A stretch of 9,001 nucleotides of DNA from Candidatus Izemoplasma sp. (GCA_007117565.1 SKGG01000041.1:1-9001); one strand, 5' to 3'; numbered from the stretch's first letter, positions 1-7,105 are shown. Made by a program: numbers and translations. The notes: a model not told the origin generated them from the sequence alone.

Positions 1-1
1 A

Positions 2-33
2 AAAAAAATCTTCTATCGCTAGAAGATTTTTTT
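2..33. terminator. Bidirectional intrinsic terminator
   Basis: A perfect 14-bp stem (2-15 paired with 20-33) encloses a four-base TCGC loop, and its ends are A-runs and T-runs. It therefore gives a hairpin followed by a T-tract on both strands. On the minus strand it ends the sigma/anti-sigma transcript, and its arm overlaps the TAA stop (34-32) of the anti-sigma gene. The symmetry suggests it may also end a convergent gene lying left of the window. Confidence 0.88.
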
Positions 34-760
34 ATGGTCGCCCTCTTGGAGGGAAGAAATCAGGACGCCCTCTTGGAGGCTCAACGCGTGGGGGGACCCG
101 ATCAACTAAGTCTCTCATGGGCATTTCAAGGGCTTCTTGAAGCTCTAAGTCAGGGGTGTTCTCTGCGACTCTTTGCGCTGAGTGATAACGCATGACGCTA
201 ATGCCTCTAGCACGAGCTTCATCCATGTCTTCCATAGTCAAGGCATTCATCGGACTACGGGCAATGGTGGCTGGGTGTTGATCAAAGACGGGGTGTGCGC
301 GGAATAACGTTTCTAATCGTTGTGAGAGTTCATCGTTTAGGGCATCGCGTGAGCCAAAAACATCAAACAACACGACACTATCTTCATGAATAAAGCCACG
401 TTCGTTCACATCATTGAGCCATTGAGTTAAGAAGTCATCGTAACTAAGGTTAACGTAGCTTGTCAGAGGAAGTTGATTGGCATCGCTATTTAAAGCAATC
501 ACCTCGACCACCATTTCTTGATCATCAAGCAAGACTTGGATGGAAGGATTAACTTCTAAAAAAAGGATAGTGACATGATCGTCAGAAGAACGTAAAAACC
601 CGATTATAAAAGCCAAAACAAGCATCGTCATCACAGGTGCGAATGTCCAACGGGTAACCCAACGTCGACGGTGCTTTTGATACGAAGGCAACAGATGTTC
701 CATCGATGGAATGTCCGCTTCAGCCATCTGTTTAAAGCGGCGTTCAAAGCGTTTACTCAT
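32..760 (-). CDS. Membrane-bound anti-sigma factor, RsgI-like middle domain
   Basis: This 242-residue single-pass membrane protein probably holds the upstream ECF sigma factor inactive at the membrane. Residues 1-36 are short, basic and presumably cytoplasmic, with no His/Cys zinc-finger (ZAS) motif and no recognisable RsgI N-terminal domain. A hydrophobic helix spans about 37-57. Residues 65-97 (LFLEVNPSIQVLLDD, then VVEVIALNSDANQL) match the middle domain of RsgI-family anti-sigma factors, where the usual pattern is D-[IV]-NPSIEL-x-LN followed by N-x-D. The segment around 186-220 (GISVMRYHSAQ, then NTPDLELQEALEMPMRDL) resembles the helical end of the same region. The tail 222-242 is Pro/Arg rich with PPRGRP twice. 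The ATG at 760 is preferred over a GTG at 769 because AAGGTGA lies 5 nt before it, while the GTG sits inside that site. The ATG overlaps the sigma gene stop by 8 nt, indicating translational coupling. The family is well supported; the anti-sigma role is inferred from domain and context. Confidence 0.8.
   Translation of the reverse strand: MSKRFERRFKQMAEADIPSMEHLLPSYQKHRRRWVTRWTFAPVMTMLVLAFIIGFLRSSDDHVTILFLEVNPSIQVLLDDQEMVVEVIALNSDANQLPLTSYVNLSYDDFLTQWLNDVNERGFIHEDSVVLFDVFGSRDALNDELSQRLETLFRAHPVFDQHPATIARSPMNALTMEDMDEARARGISVMRYHSAQRVAENTPDLELQEALEMPMRDLVDRVPPRVEPPRGRPDFFPPRGRP
39..79 (-). repeat. 27-bp-period direct repeat encoding PPRGRP
   Basis: The 14-mer CGCCCTCTTGGAGG occurs at 39-52 and again at 66-79, a period of exactly 27 bp (nine codons). 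Each copy contains a small CCTC-TTG-GAGG inverted repeat. In the minus-strand gene the copies encode the two PPRGRP motifs at the C-terminus of the anti-sigma-like protein, separated by DFF. This looks like a local in-frame duplication. Confidence 0.85.
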
Positions 761-1280
761 GCGACTCACCTTCCTTTTCTTTGAGTTTTTTTAAAGCTTG
801 TTGGTAGCGCCAAGTCACCGTGCCTAAAGGCATGTTCAAGGCTTTTGCAATGTCTTTGTGTTTTTCATCTAATAACACTTTTCGAATTACAATCTCACGA
901 TCAACCTCATCTAAACTGTCGAGTAGAAATTTCACATAGAGTCGATTTTCGATGGTTGATTCGACGCGTAAATGAGGATTATAATCGACCTCATCAAGCG
1001 TGTCTGTGGCTTGTTGTTTCCTTAGATAATCAAGACCTGTGTTGCGTGCGATTTGATTCACCCAGGCTTCAAAGTACGTGCCTGTTTGATAGGCGTGGAT
1101 TTTTTCAATCACTTTTAAATAAGTTTCTTGCATCACATCATCCACGTCGCTAGGATTTTTTAAGAGACTTAAGAGCGTGTAATAAACACGTTTTTTTGTG
1201 GCCTCATACAGCGTTTCAAAGGCGCTGTCGTGACCTTTTTTAAATTGTTTAACCGCATGCTCAATCTGTCTTTTTGTCAT
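753..1280 (-). CDS. ECF-type RNA polymerase sigma-70 factor
   Basis: A 175-residue sigma factor with only regions 2 and 4, the layout and length usual for the extracytoplasmic-function group. Region 2 covers about 19-90 and has the core-binding/-10 recognition segment DDVMQETYLKV (47-57) and the aromatic-rich AWVNQIARNTGLDYLRK (72-88). Region 4 covers about 115-166, with DEVDREIVIRK and then the -35-reading helix-turn-helix HKDIAKALNMPLGTVTWR (141-158). No extra C-terminal domain is present. The ATG at 1280 is chosen because AAGGTGA (1292-1286) lies 5 nt upstream; an in-frame GTG at 1289 lies inside that site and would have none of its own. The gene is followed by an 8-nt overlap with the membrane anti-sigma-like gene, the standard arrangement for a sigma factor and its inhibitor. 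It should direct RNA polymerase to a small envelope-response regulon; the signal cannot be read from sequence. The subfamily was not assigned. Confidence 0.93.
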   Translation of the reverse strand: MTKRQIEHAVKQFKKGHDSAFETLYEATKKRVYYTLLSLLKNPSDVDDVMQETYLKVIEKIHAYQTGTYFEAWVNQIARNTGLDYLRKQQATDTLDEVDYNPHLRVESTIENRLYVKFLLDSLDEVDREIVIRKVLLDEKHKDIAKALNMPLGTVTWRYQQALKKLKEKEGESHE

Positions 1281-1285
1281 CTTTT

Positions 1286-1292
1286 TCACCTT
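1286..1292 (-). promoter_or_regulatory. Ribosome binding site deciding the sigma factor start
   Basis: The minus strand reads AAGGTGA, then 5 nt, then ATG at 1280. The in-frame GTG at 1289 is part of this site, so the longer reading is unlikely. The anti-sigma gene has the identical AAGGTGA at 772-766, again 5 nt before its ATG. Confidence 0.75.
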
Positions 1293-1331
1293 ATAAACGT
1301 TTGAAGTTGTGATTTTATTGGCGATAATTGC

Positions 1332-1340
1332 ATTTTATCA
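1332..1340 (-). promoter_or_regulatory. Possible extended -10 element for the sigma operon
   Basis: The minus strand reads TGATAAAAT, an extended -10 (TG-n-TAAAAT, one mismatch to TATAAT), about 50 nt upstream of the sigma ATG. No convincing -35 hexamer lies at 16-18 bp, which is acceptable for an extended -10 but leaves this tentative. A separate autoregulated ECF promoter in 1290-1470 could not be identified by eye. Confidence 0.35.
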
Positions 1341-1460
1341 TATTAACGCATGAATGGCGTCTAAATCCGCTAAGATGATGTGTTATGTTGATGCGGTCAA
1401 TAAAGTTTTATCGGACATAAGTAAAATGGGTTTTGAAGTGTATCAATAAAACAAAAAAGT

Positions 1461-1466
1461 GAGGTG
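1461..1466 (+). promoter_or_regulatory. Ribosome binding site deciding the surface protein start
   Basis: GAGGTG lies 4 nt before the ATG at 1471. An in-frame GTG at 1459 directly precedes this site and has no upstream Shine-Dalgarno of its own, so the signal peptide begins MKLSYVF rather than four residues earlier. Confidence 0.7.
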
Positions 1467-1470
1467 CTTT

Positions 1471-3009
1471 ATGAAACTTTCTTATGTTTTTCTAGTTGTT
1501 TGGTTGCTTAGTCATACCCAGTTATGTCCCCACCGTAATCTGCTGGATCCGGATAATTTTGTTTTCGATGCGCAAGTCAACATGTTGCAATCGATTGAGC
1601 CTATTCCCGTGGAAGGGGGCGCCACGTATGTCTTAAGTGTGCCACATACTTGGGATATTGAGGATTTGCATGTGCTTGTAAAAAGTGTTCAAGGGCATAT
1701 TTATGTCAATGAAAACCTTTATGATCTAGGTGTTTGTAAACATGAGTTTCACAATGTTCAGTGCAAGATCACAATGAGTCCGAATACGGTTGAGCTTGAG
1801 ATGGTCTTTTCCAACGGCAATTTACTCCAGTACCTATCGTTTTATGGCTTTAAAGATTTTCAATTTGAAAAAGGGTCGGAAGGAACCGATTATACCCCTT
1901 ATATGCCTCAAAGAGAAATCACGTTTTTTGGTGAACAAGAAATAGAAGTCAGTTACCGCTTAGCCACACCCATTGAGACGTTAGTGGCGGATCACATTAC
2001 GGTTGAAGACAATGTGGATGGGGACATTACAGACCGACTCATCATTGCACAGGATCCTTACACAGGTAACGAGCGCGTCACCGGGGATTATGTTGTGATA
2101 CTTGAGGTATCCGATACATCAGGTAACCGATCGAGTATGGACTTTGTGATCAAGGTGGTGGATCAAACGAAACCCGTGATTCAAGGACCTAATGAAATCA
2201 ATGTTCAGTTTAATGATCAGTTATCGATTGAAACCATCGTTTCAAATCACTTTACATTTCATGACGATTATGACGGTGACATCAGTGATTTTGAAATCAC
2301 AAGCACCGATTACACCATCAATCAAATGGGGACCTTTGAAGCGACATTTCAAGTGTCTGACACATCATTAAATGTCTCTGAAAAAACATTTTTGATTCAT
2401 GTCATTCAAACGCAAAACCCTAGATTAGAAGGCCCACCATACGTCCAACTTTACCTTTCAGAAAACCCCACCATTGATTGTGTCTTAGCCTTATTTAGTG
2501 GCTTCGAACGCGGTTCAAATGCGCCTTTAGCTGTTCAGTTTGAGCATAGTAACAAAACCATTAATTTTTCTCGCGATGGCAGTTATGTCTTGACCCTTTT
2601 AACGCAAGATGGACAATCGAATGTTGAGCGGATGACCGTGCATTTAAGACTGCTTGATGACATTCCACCCGTGTTTAAATTTGATGATAAAATTGTGACA
2701 CCTTTGGGTACAACTTTAGCAGAAATTGATTTATTTTACTTACTCATTGACCATTACAAGGCCTACGATTTTATCGTTGAAGGCATGGTTGTATTAGAAG
2801 ACGAATACACTTTAAACTCGCACGCGGTTGGGACCTACCCTTTTAAAGTCAGTTTAACCAATCAACAAGGCGATGAGCTCATCCATCAAGGACGTATTCA
2901 AGTGACAGAAGTTTTAGAACCAGAAACGTCGTGGCCCACCCGTGCGATACTCTGGTTCAGCGCCTCCTTTACACTCATGTTAGGCGCATGGATTAAGTTT
3001 AAAAAATAA
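1471..3009 (+). CDS. Secreted, membrane-anchored surface protein with Ig-like repeats
   Basis: A 512-residue protein predicted to sit on the outer face of the membrane. Residues 1-20 form a signal peptide with a hydrophobic core (YVFLVVWLL). Residues 23-143 look like a beta-sandwich binding module: NLLDPDNF opening, GGATYVLSVP in the middle, and FEKGSEGTDYTPY at the end, a closing motif common in phage tail and carbohydrate-binding-like modules. Two Ig-like repeats of the DUF5011/bacterial surface Ig type follow, at about 147-231 and 232-312. Each has a xDGDI[TS]D element (NVDGDITD, DYDGDISD), a VSDTS-x-N strand (213-219, 295-301) and a closing PxxxGP. Two more diverged modules fill about 320-400 and 401-482. 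A C-terminal helix (about 490-508) ends in KFKK, consistent with a membrane anchor; no LPxTG motif is present. Cys19 follows QL, so a lipobox is not convincing. The gene is monocistronic and divergent from the sigma factor. Function is probably adhesion, glycan binding or envelope sensing; ligand unknown. Confidence 0.8.
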   Translation: MKLSYVFLVVWLLSHTQLCPHRNLLDPDNFVFDAQVNMLQSIEPIPVEGGATYVLSVPHTWDIEDLHVLVKSVQGHIYVNENLYDLGVCKHEFHNVQCKITMSPNTVELEMVFSNGNLLQYLSFYGFKDFQFEKGSEGTDYTPYMPQREITFFGEQEIEVSYRLATPIETLVADHITVEDNVDGDITDRLIIAQDPYTGNERVTGDYVVILEVSDTSGNRSSMDFVIKVVDQTKPVIQGPNEINVQFNDQLSIETIVSNHFTFHDDYDGDISDFEITSTDYTINQMGTFEATFQVSDTSLNVSEKTFLIHVIQTQNPRLEGPPYVQLYLSENPTIDCVLALFSGFERGSNAPLAVQFEHSNKTINFSRDGSYVLTLLTQDGQSNVERMTVHLRLLDDIPPVFKFDDKIVTPLGTTLAEIDLFYLLIDHYKAYDFIVEGMVVLEDEYTLNSHAVGTYPFKVSLTNQQGDELIHQGRIQVTEVLEPETSWPTRAILWFSASFTLMLGAWIKFKK

Positions 3010-3011
3010 GG

Positions 3012-3032
3012 CCCTTTTTTAAGGGTTTTTTT
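3012..3032 (+). terminator. Intrinsic terminator after the surface protein gene
   Basis: A short 5-bp stem CCCTT/AAGGG (3012-3016 with 3021-3025) with a TTTT loop is followed directly by seven T (3026-3032), starting two bases after the TAA stop. The stem is short but the T-tract is good. It separates the surface protein gene from the promoter that begins at 3034. Confidence 0.7.
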
Positions 3033-3033
3033 A

Positions 3034-3063
3034 TTGACTAAATAACACTTTGTCATATATAAT
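3034..3063 (+). promoter_or_regulatory. Sigma-A type promoter of the MarR-ABC operon
   Basis: A -35 TTGACT (3034-3039, one mismatch to TTGACA) and a perfect -10 TATAAT (3058-3063) are separated by 18 bp. Transcription would start near 3070, about 27 nt before the MarR ATG. The -35 begins two bases after the T-tract of the preceding terminator. This is the strongest promoter in the window and the only obvious one for the five genes up to 8832. Confidence 0.85.
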
Positions 3064-3081
3064 TAGTTTTAACCTAACTAA
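3063..3081 (+). promoter_or_regulatory. Probable MarR operator (inverted repeat)
   Basis: TTAGTT (3063-3068) and AACTAA (3076-3081) form a 6-7-6 inverted repeat that shares a base with the -10 box and covers the expected transcription start. The right arm continues as CTAACTAACTA. The AT-rich palindrome, its size and its position are those of MarR-family operators, so binding of the first gene product should block transcription of its own operon. Binding is inferred, not shown. Confidence 0.65.
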
Positions 3082-3096
3082 CTATAAGGAGGCGCC

Positions 3097-3522
3097 ATGG
3101 ATGTAGAACTCATGAGACAGTCTTTTAATCGCTTTTTAAAGCGATATTATGACGCCTGTAAGTCGCTTTATCAAGAAATGGACTTACCTGAACTTACCAA
3201 TAAACAGTTTGCCTATTTAAAAGCCCTTGACACTCATCCACCTTTAACGATGAGCGATTTAGCTGAGCAGTTTAATTTAGCAAAACCCACCGTCAGCGAA
3301 TTGATCAAGAAATTTTTAGATGCAAAGTTGATTGATCGGAAGCGCTCAAAAGAAGATCAGCGCGTGTATTATTTATACCTCACAGATTTAGGTCAAACCA
3401 TGGCCAAGACCAATCAACTCGAAAGTGCGCGCATGTCACAAATACTAAAAAACGAGTTGAATGAAGAAGAACAAATTATTCTCAAAAGTTTATTTGACAA
3501 GATAGGAAAACGATACTTATGA
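3097..3522 (+). CDS. MarR-family transcriptional regulator
   Basis: A 141-residue winged helix-turn-helix regulator of typical MarR length, expected to act as a dimer. Helices at 1-45 form the dimer and ligand side. The HTH runs 51-73 (MSDLAEQFNLAKPTVSELIKKF, recognition helix 62-73), and the wing at 80-97 contains the family hallmark D-Q-R (87-89) in KEDQRVYYLYLTDLG. C-terminal helices 105-140 complete the dimer interface. The start has a strong AAGGAGG 4 nt upstream (3086-3092). The stop overlaps the first ABC gene as ATGA, so regulator and exporter are co-transcribed and translationally coupled. With the inverted repeat over the promoter this points to an autorepressor released by a transporter substrate or related small molecule; which ligand cannot be told. 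Confidence 0.93.
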   Translation: MDVELMRQSFNRFLKRYYDACKSLYQEMDLPELTNKQFAYLKALDTHPPLTMSDLAEQFNLAKPTVSELIKKFLDAKLIDRKRSKEDQRVYYLYLTDLGQTMAKTNQLESARMSQILKNELNEEEQIILKSLFDKIGKRYL

Positions 3523-5282
3523 TTTTTGGCAAAACCATTAACAAATACTACGCGAAATATTTTTATCTATTTTTAATCGGTGTGATTGCACTGATTTTTG
3601 TTGATCTATTTCAACTAGAAATTCCCCGTTTAACGCAGCGCCTCATTGATGGTCTCGACTCAGGGGTCTTTGTCCAAGAAGACATCGTTGAATTAGTGAG
3701 ATCGCTTGCGGGCATCGCCATCATTATTGTTTTGGGACGCTTTTTCTGGCGTATTGGCATCATTGGCGCTTCTAGACGTATTGATTATGATTTACGCAAT
3801 GAAATGTTTGCTCATGCAGAGAAGTTATCGCATCGCTTTTACAGTGAGCGCAAAGTGGGTGGGCTCATGGCTCACTTTATTAATGACTTGGAAGCGGTAA
3901 GACGCGCCATTGGTCCGGGATTAATCATGTTTGTTGATGCAGTATTCTTGGGTATTTTAGTGCTTATAAGAATGTATAGTCTCTCGCCATCGATGACGTT
4001 GATTGTGGTTATTCCACTCTCTGCGATTGCACTTGCAGGCAGTATTTTAGGGAATAAAATGCGTCGCAGCTTTAAAGACGCCCAAAAAGCGTTTGAAGAT
4101 TTAAGTGATTTTACACAAGAAAGCTTCTCAGGCATTAGCGTCATTAAAGCTTTTGTTAAAGAACGTTTAGAAATTAAAGAGTTTTTAAAAGCCAACAAAA
4201 ACGCGAAAGAGAAAAACATCCGATTTGTAAAAATCTCTGCAGTCTTACAAATCTTTGTGCAAACGGTTGTCTCACTCGTTTTTGTGTTAATCATTATTCT
4301 TGGGGCGAACGTGATTGAGTCGACAAGATTCACAGACGACCCTTTTACGATTGGCCAATTGGTTGAGTTTAGTTCTTATTTTGGCATGCTTATTTGGCCA
4401 ATGATGGCTGTGACGATGATCATCAACGTGCGTTCTCAAGGTAAAGCGTCTTTAGAGCGTATTGAAAACATCTTAAATGAACCGATTGACATCGTCGATG
4501 AAAACGTCATTACGGATCATGTAATTGGTGGAAAAATCACGTTTAACCATTTGGATTTCAAATATCCTGACGGCGAAGATAACGTCTTATCCGATATTTC
4601 ATTCACCATTGAAAAAGGGGAAACCGTGGGGATTCTTGGTCGAACGGGAAGTGGTAAAACGAGCATCGTTGATTTGTTATTAAGAATTTATAACGTCAAC
4701 GAAGGTGAGCTGTTAATAGATGACATAGACATCATGCGATTGCCCTTTAAACAAGTACGTGATGCTGTTGGGTACGTGCCTCAAGATGGATTCTTATTTA
4801 GTGATACCATTCGTAATAATATTTCCTTTGGGGTCGAGCAAGCTCATGCCCAAATGGACACCATTGAAAACGTGGCGAAACTTTCCGATGTGCATCACAA
4901 CATCGCTGAATTTAAACGCGGGTATGACACGATTGTGGGCGAGCGCGGTGTCACCTTATCAGGGGGCCAAAAACAGCGCGTGTCCATTGCCCGTGCGTTG
5001 GCAAAAGACCCGGCGATATTAATTCTGGATGATTCTGTCAGTGCGGTCGATACCGATACCGAAGAAAAAATCTTAAGAAACTTAAAAACCACCCGTCAAG
5101 GTAAAACCACCATTATGATTGCGCACCGTATTTCTACCGTTAAAAACGCCGATAAGATCGTCTTAATTGATGAGGGACGTGTGGTGGATGTTGGCACTCA
5201 TGATGAACTGATTGTCCGTAGTGAACTTTATGCGGATATGGTACGTAAACAAGACTTACAAGCAGAAGTGGAGGGAGAATAA
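3519..5282 (+). CDS. ABC exporter half-transporter, degenerate-site subunit (BmrC/EfrA-like)
   Basis: A 587-residue half-transporter of the type IV multidrug exporter fold: an N-terminal six-helix domain (about 15-305) fused to a nucleotide-binding domain (about 338-580). Visible motifs are A-loop Tyr349, Walker A GRTGSGKT (374-381), Q-loop Gln422 in YVPQDG, X-loop GERG (474-477), a canonical signature LSGGQ (480-484), Walker B ILILD (500-504), D-loop SAVD and H-loop His536. The residue after Walker B, normally the catalytic Glu, is Asp505 (GAT at 5031-5033). This is the hallmark of the subunit that supplies the weak ATP site in heterodimers such as BmrC/BmrD, EfrA/EfrB, LmrC/LmrD and TM287/TM288. 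The partner gene follows with a one-base overlap. The start overlaps the MarR stop (ATGA), with only a weak AGGA upstream, so its translation probably depends on coupling. It probably exports hydrophobic drugs, lipids or peptides; the substrate is not readable from sequence. Confidence 0.93.
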   Translation: MIFGKTINKYYAKYFYLFLIGVIALIFVDLFQLEIPRLTQRLIDGLDSGVFVQEDIVELVRSLAGIAIIIVLGRFFWRIGIIGASRRIDYDLRNEMFAHAEKLSHRFYSERKVGGLMAHFINDLEAVRRAIGPGLIMFVDAVFLGILVLIRMYSLSPSMTLIVVIPLSAIALAGSILGNKMRRSFKDAQKAFEDLSDFTQESFSGISVIKAFVKERLEIKEFLKANKNAKEKNIRFVKISAVLQIFVQTVVSLVFVLIIILGANVIESTRFTDDPFTIGQLVEFSSYFGMLIWPMMAVTMIINVRSQGKASLERIENILNEPIDIVDENVITDHVIGGKITFNHLDFKYPDGEDNVLSDISFTIEKGETVGILGRTGSGKTSIVDLLLRIYNVNEGELLIDDIDIMRLPFKQVRDAVGYVPQDGFLFSDTIRNNISFGVEQAHAQMDTIENVAKLSDVHHNIAEFKRGYDTIVGERGVTLSGGQKQRVSIARALAKDPAILILDDSVSAVDTDTEEKILRNLKTTRQGKTTIMIAHRISTVKNADKIVLIDEGRVVDVGTHDELIVRSELYADMVRKQDLQAEVEGE

Positions 5283-7096
5283 TGTACGATATTGATACAG
5301 AAGATCGGCTGCATAGTTACTCCGATCGTGCGATTTTAAAACGTTTATTGTCGTACGCTAAACCCTATTGGAAATGGTTTGCGCTGACGCTACTGTTCAT
5401 GTTTGTCTCTGTCGCCTTTGCACTATTAGAGCCTTTCATCTTAGGACGCTCCATCGATGTCTTAAGAGCGCCAACCATTGATCGTACGTTGTTGTTACAA
5501 CTGGTCATTATTTTTGTTGTATCCATCATCTTTAACGCGGCATTTAACTACTTACAAACGATTATTTTACAGCGTACAGGTCAGACCATTATCTATAACA
5601 TTCGTGAAGAAATCTTTACCCATATTGAAACGCAAGACATCGCCTATTTTAATGGCGTGCCTACAGGCAAACTTGTGACGCGCGTTACCAACGACACAAA
5701 CACACTCAATGAAATGTACACGAGCGTGGTTGTGACCGTTTTTCGTAATCTATTTATGATTATTGGAATCTTTGGCGCAATGTTTATACTGAACGCTTCT
5801 CTAGCATTGATGGTTTTAACCGTCATTCCATTCATCGTCGTATTCAGTTTTGTTTTTCGGACCTTTTCACGAAAAGCCTACCGTGTGGTTCGTACGAACA
5901 TGTCACGCCTCAATGGCTTTTTAGCGGAACATTTATCTGGCATGAAAATTGTGCAGATTTTTAATCAAGAGGATGAACGTATGGCGCGCTTTGACAAACA
6001 AAACACAGAACTTAAGCGGTCTCAATTACGGGAATTACTCGTCTTTGCGATTTACCGCCCCACCATGTACATGCTCTATATCATTGCGATCATCATCATT
6101 TTCTATTTTGGTGGTCGTCAAGTCATTTTAGGCACGCTGACCGTAGGGATTTTGTTTGCCTTTCAGAATTATTTAGCGCGCTTCTTTGAACCGATTCAAC
6201 AATTGGCAGAACAGTTTAACATCTTGCAGTCTGCATTCGCGTCTGCGGAACGCATCTTTGCCATTTTAGATACCCATCCGACCATCTTAAATGAACCTGA
6301 CGCCATTGAACTCAATCAAGTTCGCGGCGAAGTAGAGTTTAGAAATGTTTGGTTCCAATACAAACCGGATGAATGGGTCTTAAAAGATGTATCCTTTAAA
6401 GTTAAGGCGGGCGATTCAGTCGCCTTCGTTGGCGCCACAGGCGCAGGGAAGACCACGATCTTAGCGTTGCTTACGAGAAACTATGACATTCAAAAAGGGC
6501 AAATCTTATTGGATGGCATCGACATCAAAACCATCAAAATTTCGTCGCTCCGTCAGCACATTGGCCAAATGTTACAAGACGTCTTTATGTTTAGTGGTAC
6601 CATTCGTTCAAACATCACCTTACGCGATGACCGTTTCACGGAAGAAGAACTTGAGCAAGCCGTTAATTACGTTAATGCGGATCGTTTTATTAATCGATTA
6701 GCCAATGGTTATGATGAAAAAGTACGCGAACGTGGCAACAACTTTTCCGCGGGTCAACGTCAATTGATCTCATTTGCTAGAACGCTGATCCATCAGCCGC
6801 GCATCATGATTTTGGATGAAGCGACCGCCAACATTGACACGGAGACTGAACTCATCATTCAAGACTCATTGAAAAAAATGATGAGTGTTGGGACGATGTT
6901 TATTGTGGCTCATCGTTTGTCAACCATTCAACACGTGGACACCATCATTGTGATGCAAAAAGGTGAAATTATCGAAAAAGGCAATCATCAAACATTGTTA
7001 AAGAGAAAAGGACATTATTATCACCTTTATGAGTTACAATATAAAGAAGATAACGATGACGCCAAAGAGAGCACGCAAACCTTAGTGCCAGCATAA
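5282..7096 (+). CDS. ABC exporter half-transporter, catalytic-Glu subunit (BmrD/EfrB-like)
   Basis: A 604-residue partner half-transporter with six membrane helices (about 30-300) and a nucleotide-binding domain (about 348-590). Motifs are Walker A GATGAGKT (384-391), Q-loop Gln432 (MLQDVFMFSGTIRSN), X-loop RERG, Walker B IMILD followed by the true catalytic Glu513 (GAA at 6818-6820), D-loop ANID and His544. Its signature is FSAGQ (488-492) instead of LSGGQ. In a dimer this signature would face the Asp505 site of the first subunit, making one degenerate site, while the LSGGQ of the first faces Glu513 here, making one active site. That complementarity is strong evidence for an obligate heterodimer. 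The start is well placed: GGAGGG (5270-5275) lies 6 nt before the ATG, which shares one base with the previous stop (TAATG). The tail after 588 is acidic and polar (KEDNDDAKES) and looks unstructured. Confidence 0.94.
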   Translation: MYDIDTEDRLHSYSDRAILKRLLSYAKPYWKWFALTLLFMFVSVAFALLEPFILGRSIDVLRAPTIDRTLLLQLVIIFVVSIIFNAAFNYLQTIILQRTGQTIIYNIREEIFTHIETQDIAYFNGVPTGKLVTRVTNDTNTLNEMYTSVVVTVFRNLFMIIGIFGAMFILNASLALMVLTVIPFIVVFSFVFRTFSRKAYRVVRTNMSRLNGFLAEHLSGMKIVQIFNQEDERMARFDKQNTELKRSQLRELLVFAIYRPTMYMLYIIAIIIIFYFGGRQVILGTLTVGILFAFQNYLARFFEPIQQLAEQFNILQSAFASAERIFAILDTHPTILNEPDAIELNQVRGEVEFRNVWFQYKPDEWVLKDVSFKVKAGDSVAFVGATGAGKTTILALLTRNYDIQKGQILLDGIDIKTIKISSLRQHIGQMLQDVFMFSGTIRSNITLRDDRFTEEELEQAVNYVNADRFINRLANGYDEKVRERGNNFSAGQRQLISFARTLIHQPRIMILDEATANIDTETELIIQDSLKKMMSVGTMFIVAHRLSTIQHVDTIIVMQKGEIIEKGNHQTLLKRKGHYYHLYELQYKEDNDDAKESTQTLVPA

Positions 7097-7105
7097 GGAG
7101 GGCTT

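Noticed and set aside
845..1153. Plus-strand open frame of 102 codons
   Set aside because: It lies entirely antisense to the sigma factor gene, has no ribosome binding site and resembles no protein family.
1388..1446. Sigma-A promoter for the surface protein gene (TTGATG, TAAAAT or TATCAA elements)
   Set aside because: No pair of these hexamers has a 16-18 bp spacing with acceptable matches, so no promoter was annotated here.
1471..1530. Lipoprotein signal ending at Cys19 of the surface protein
   Set aside because: The residues before the cysteine are TQL, and position -1 is Leu rather than Gly, Ala or Ser, so it does not fit a lipobox.
3872..4333. Minus-strand open frame of 153 codons
   Set aside because: It is antisense to the membrane domain of the first ABC gene; the open frame follows from the codon bias of that gene.
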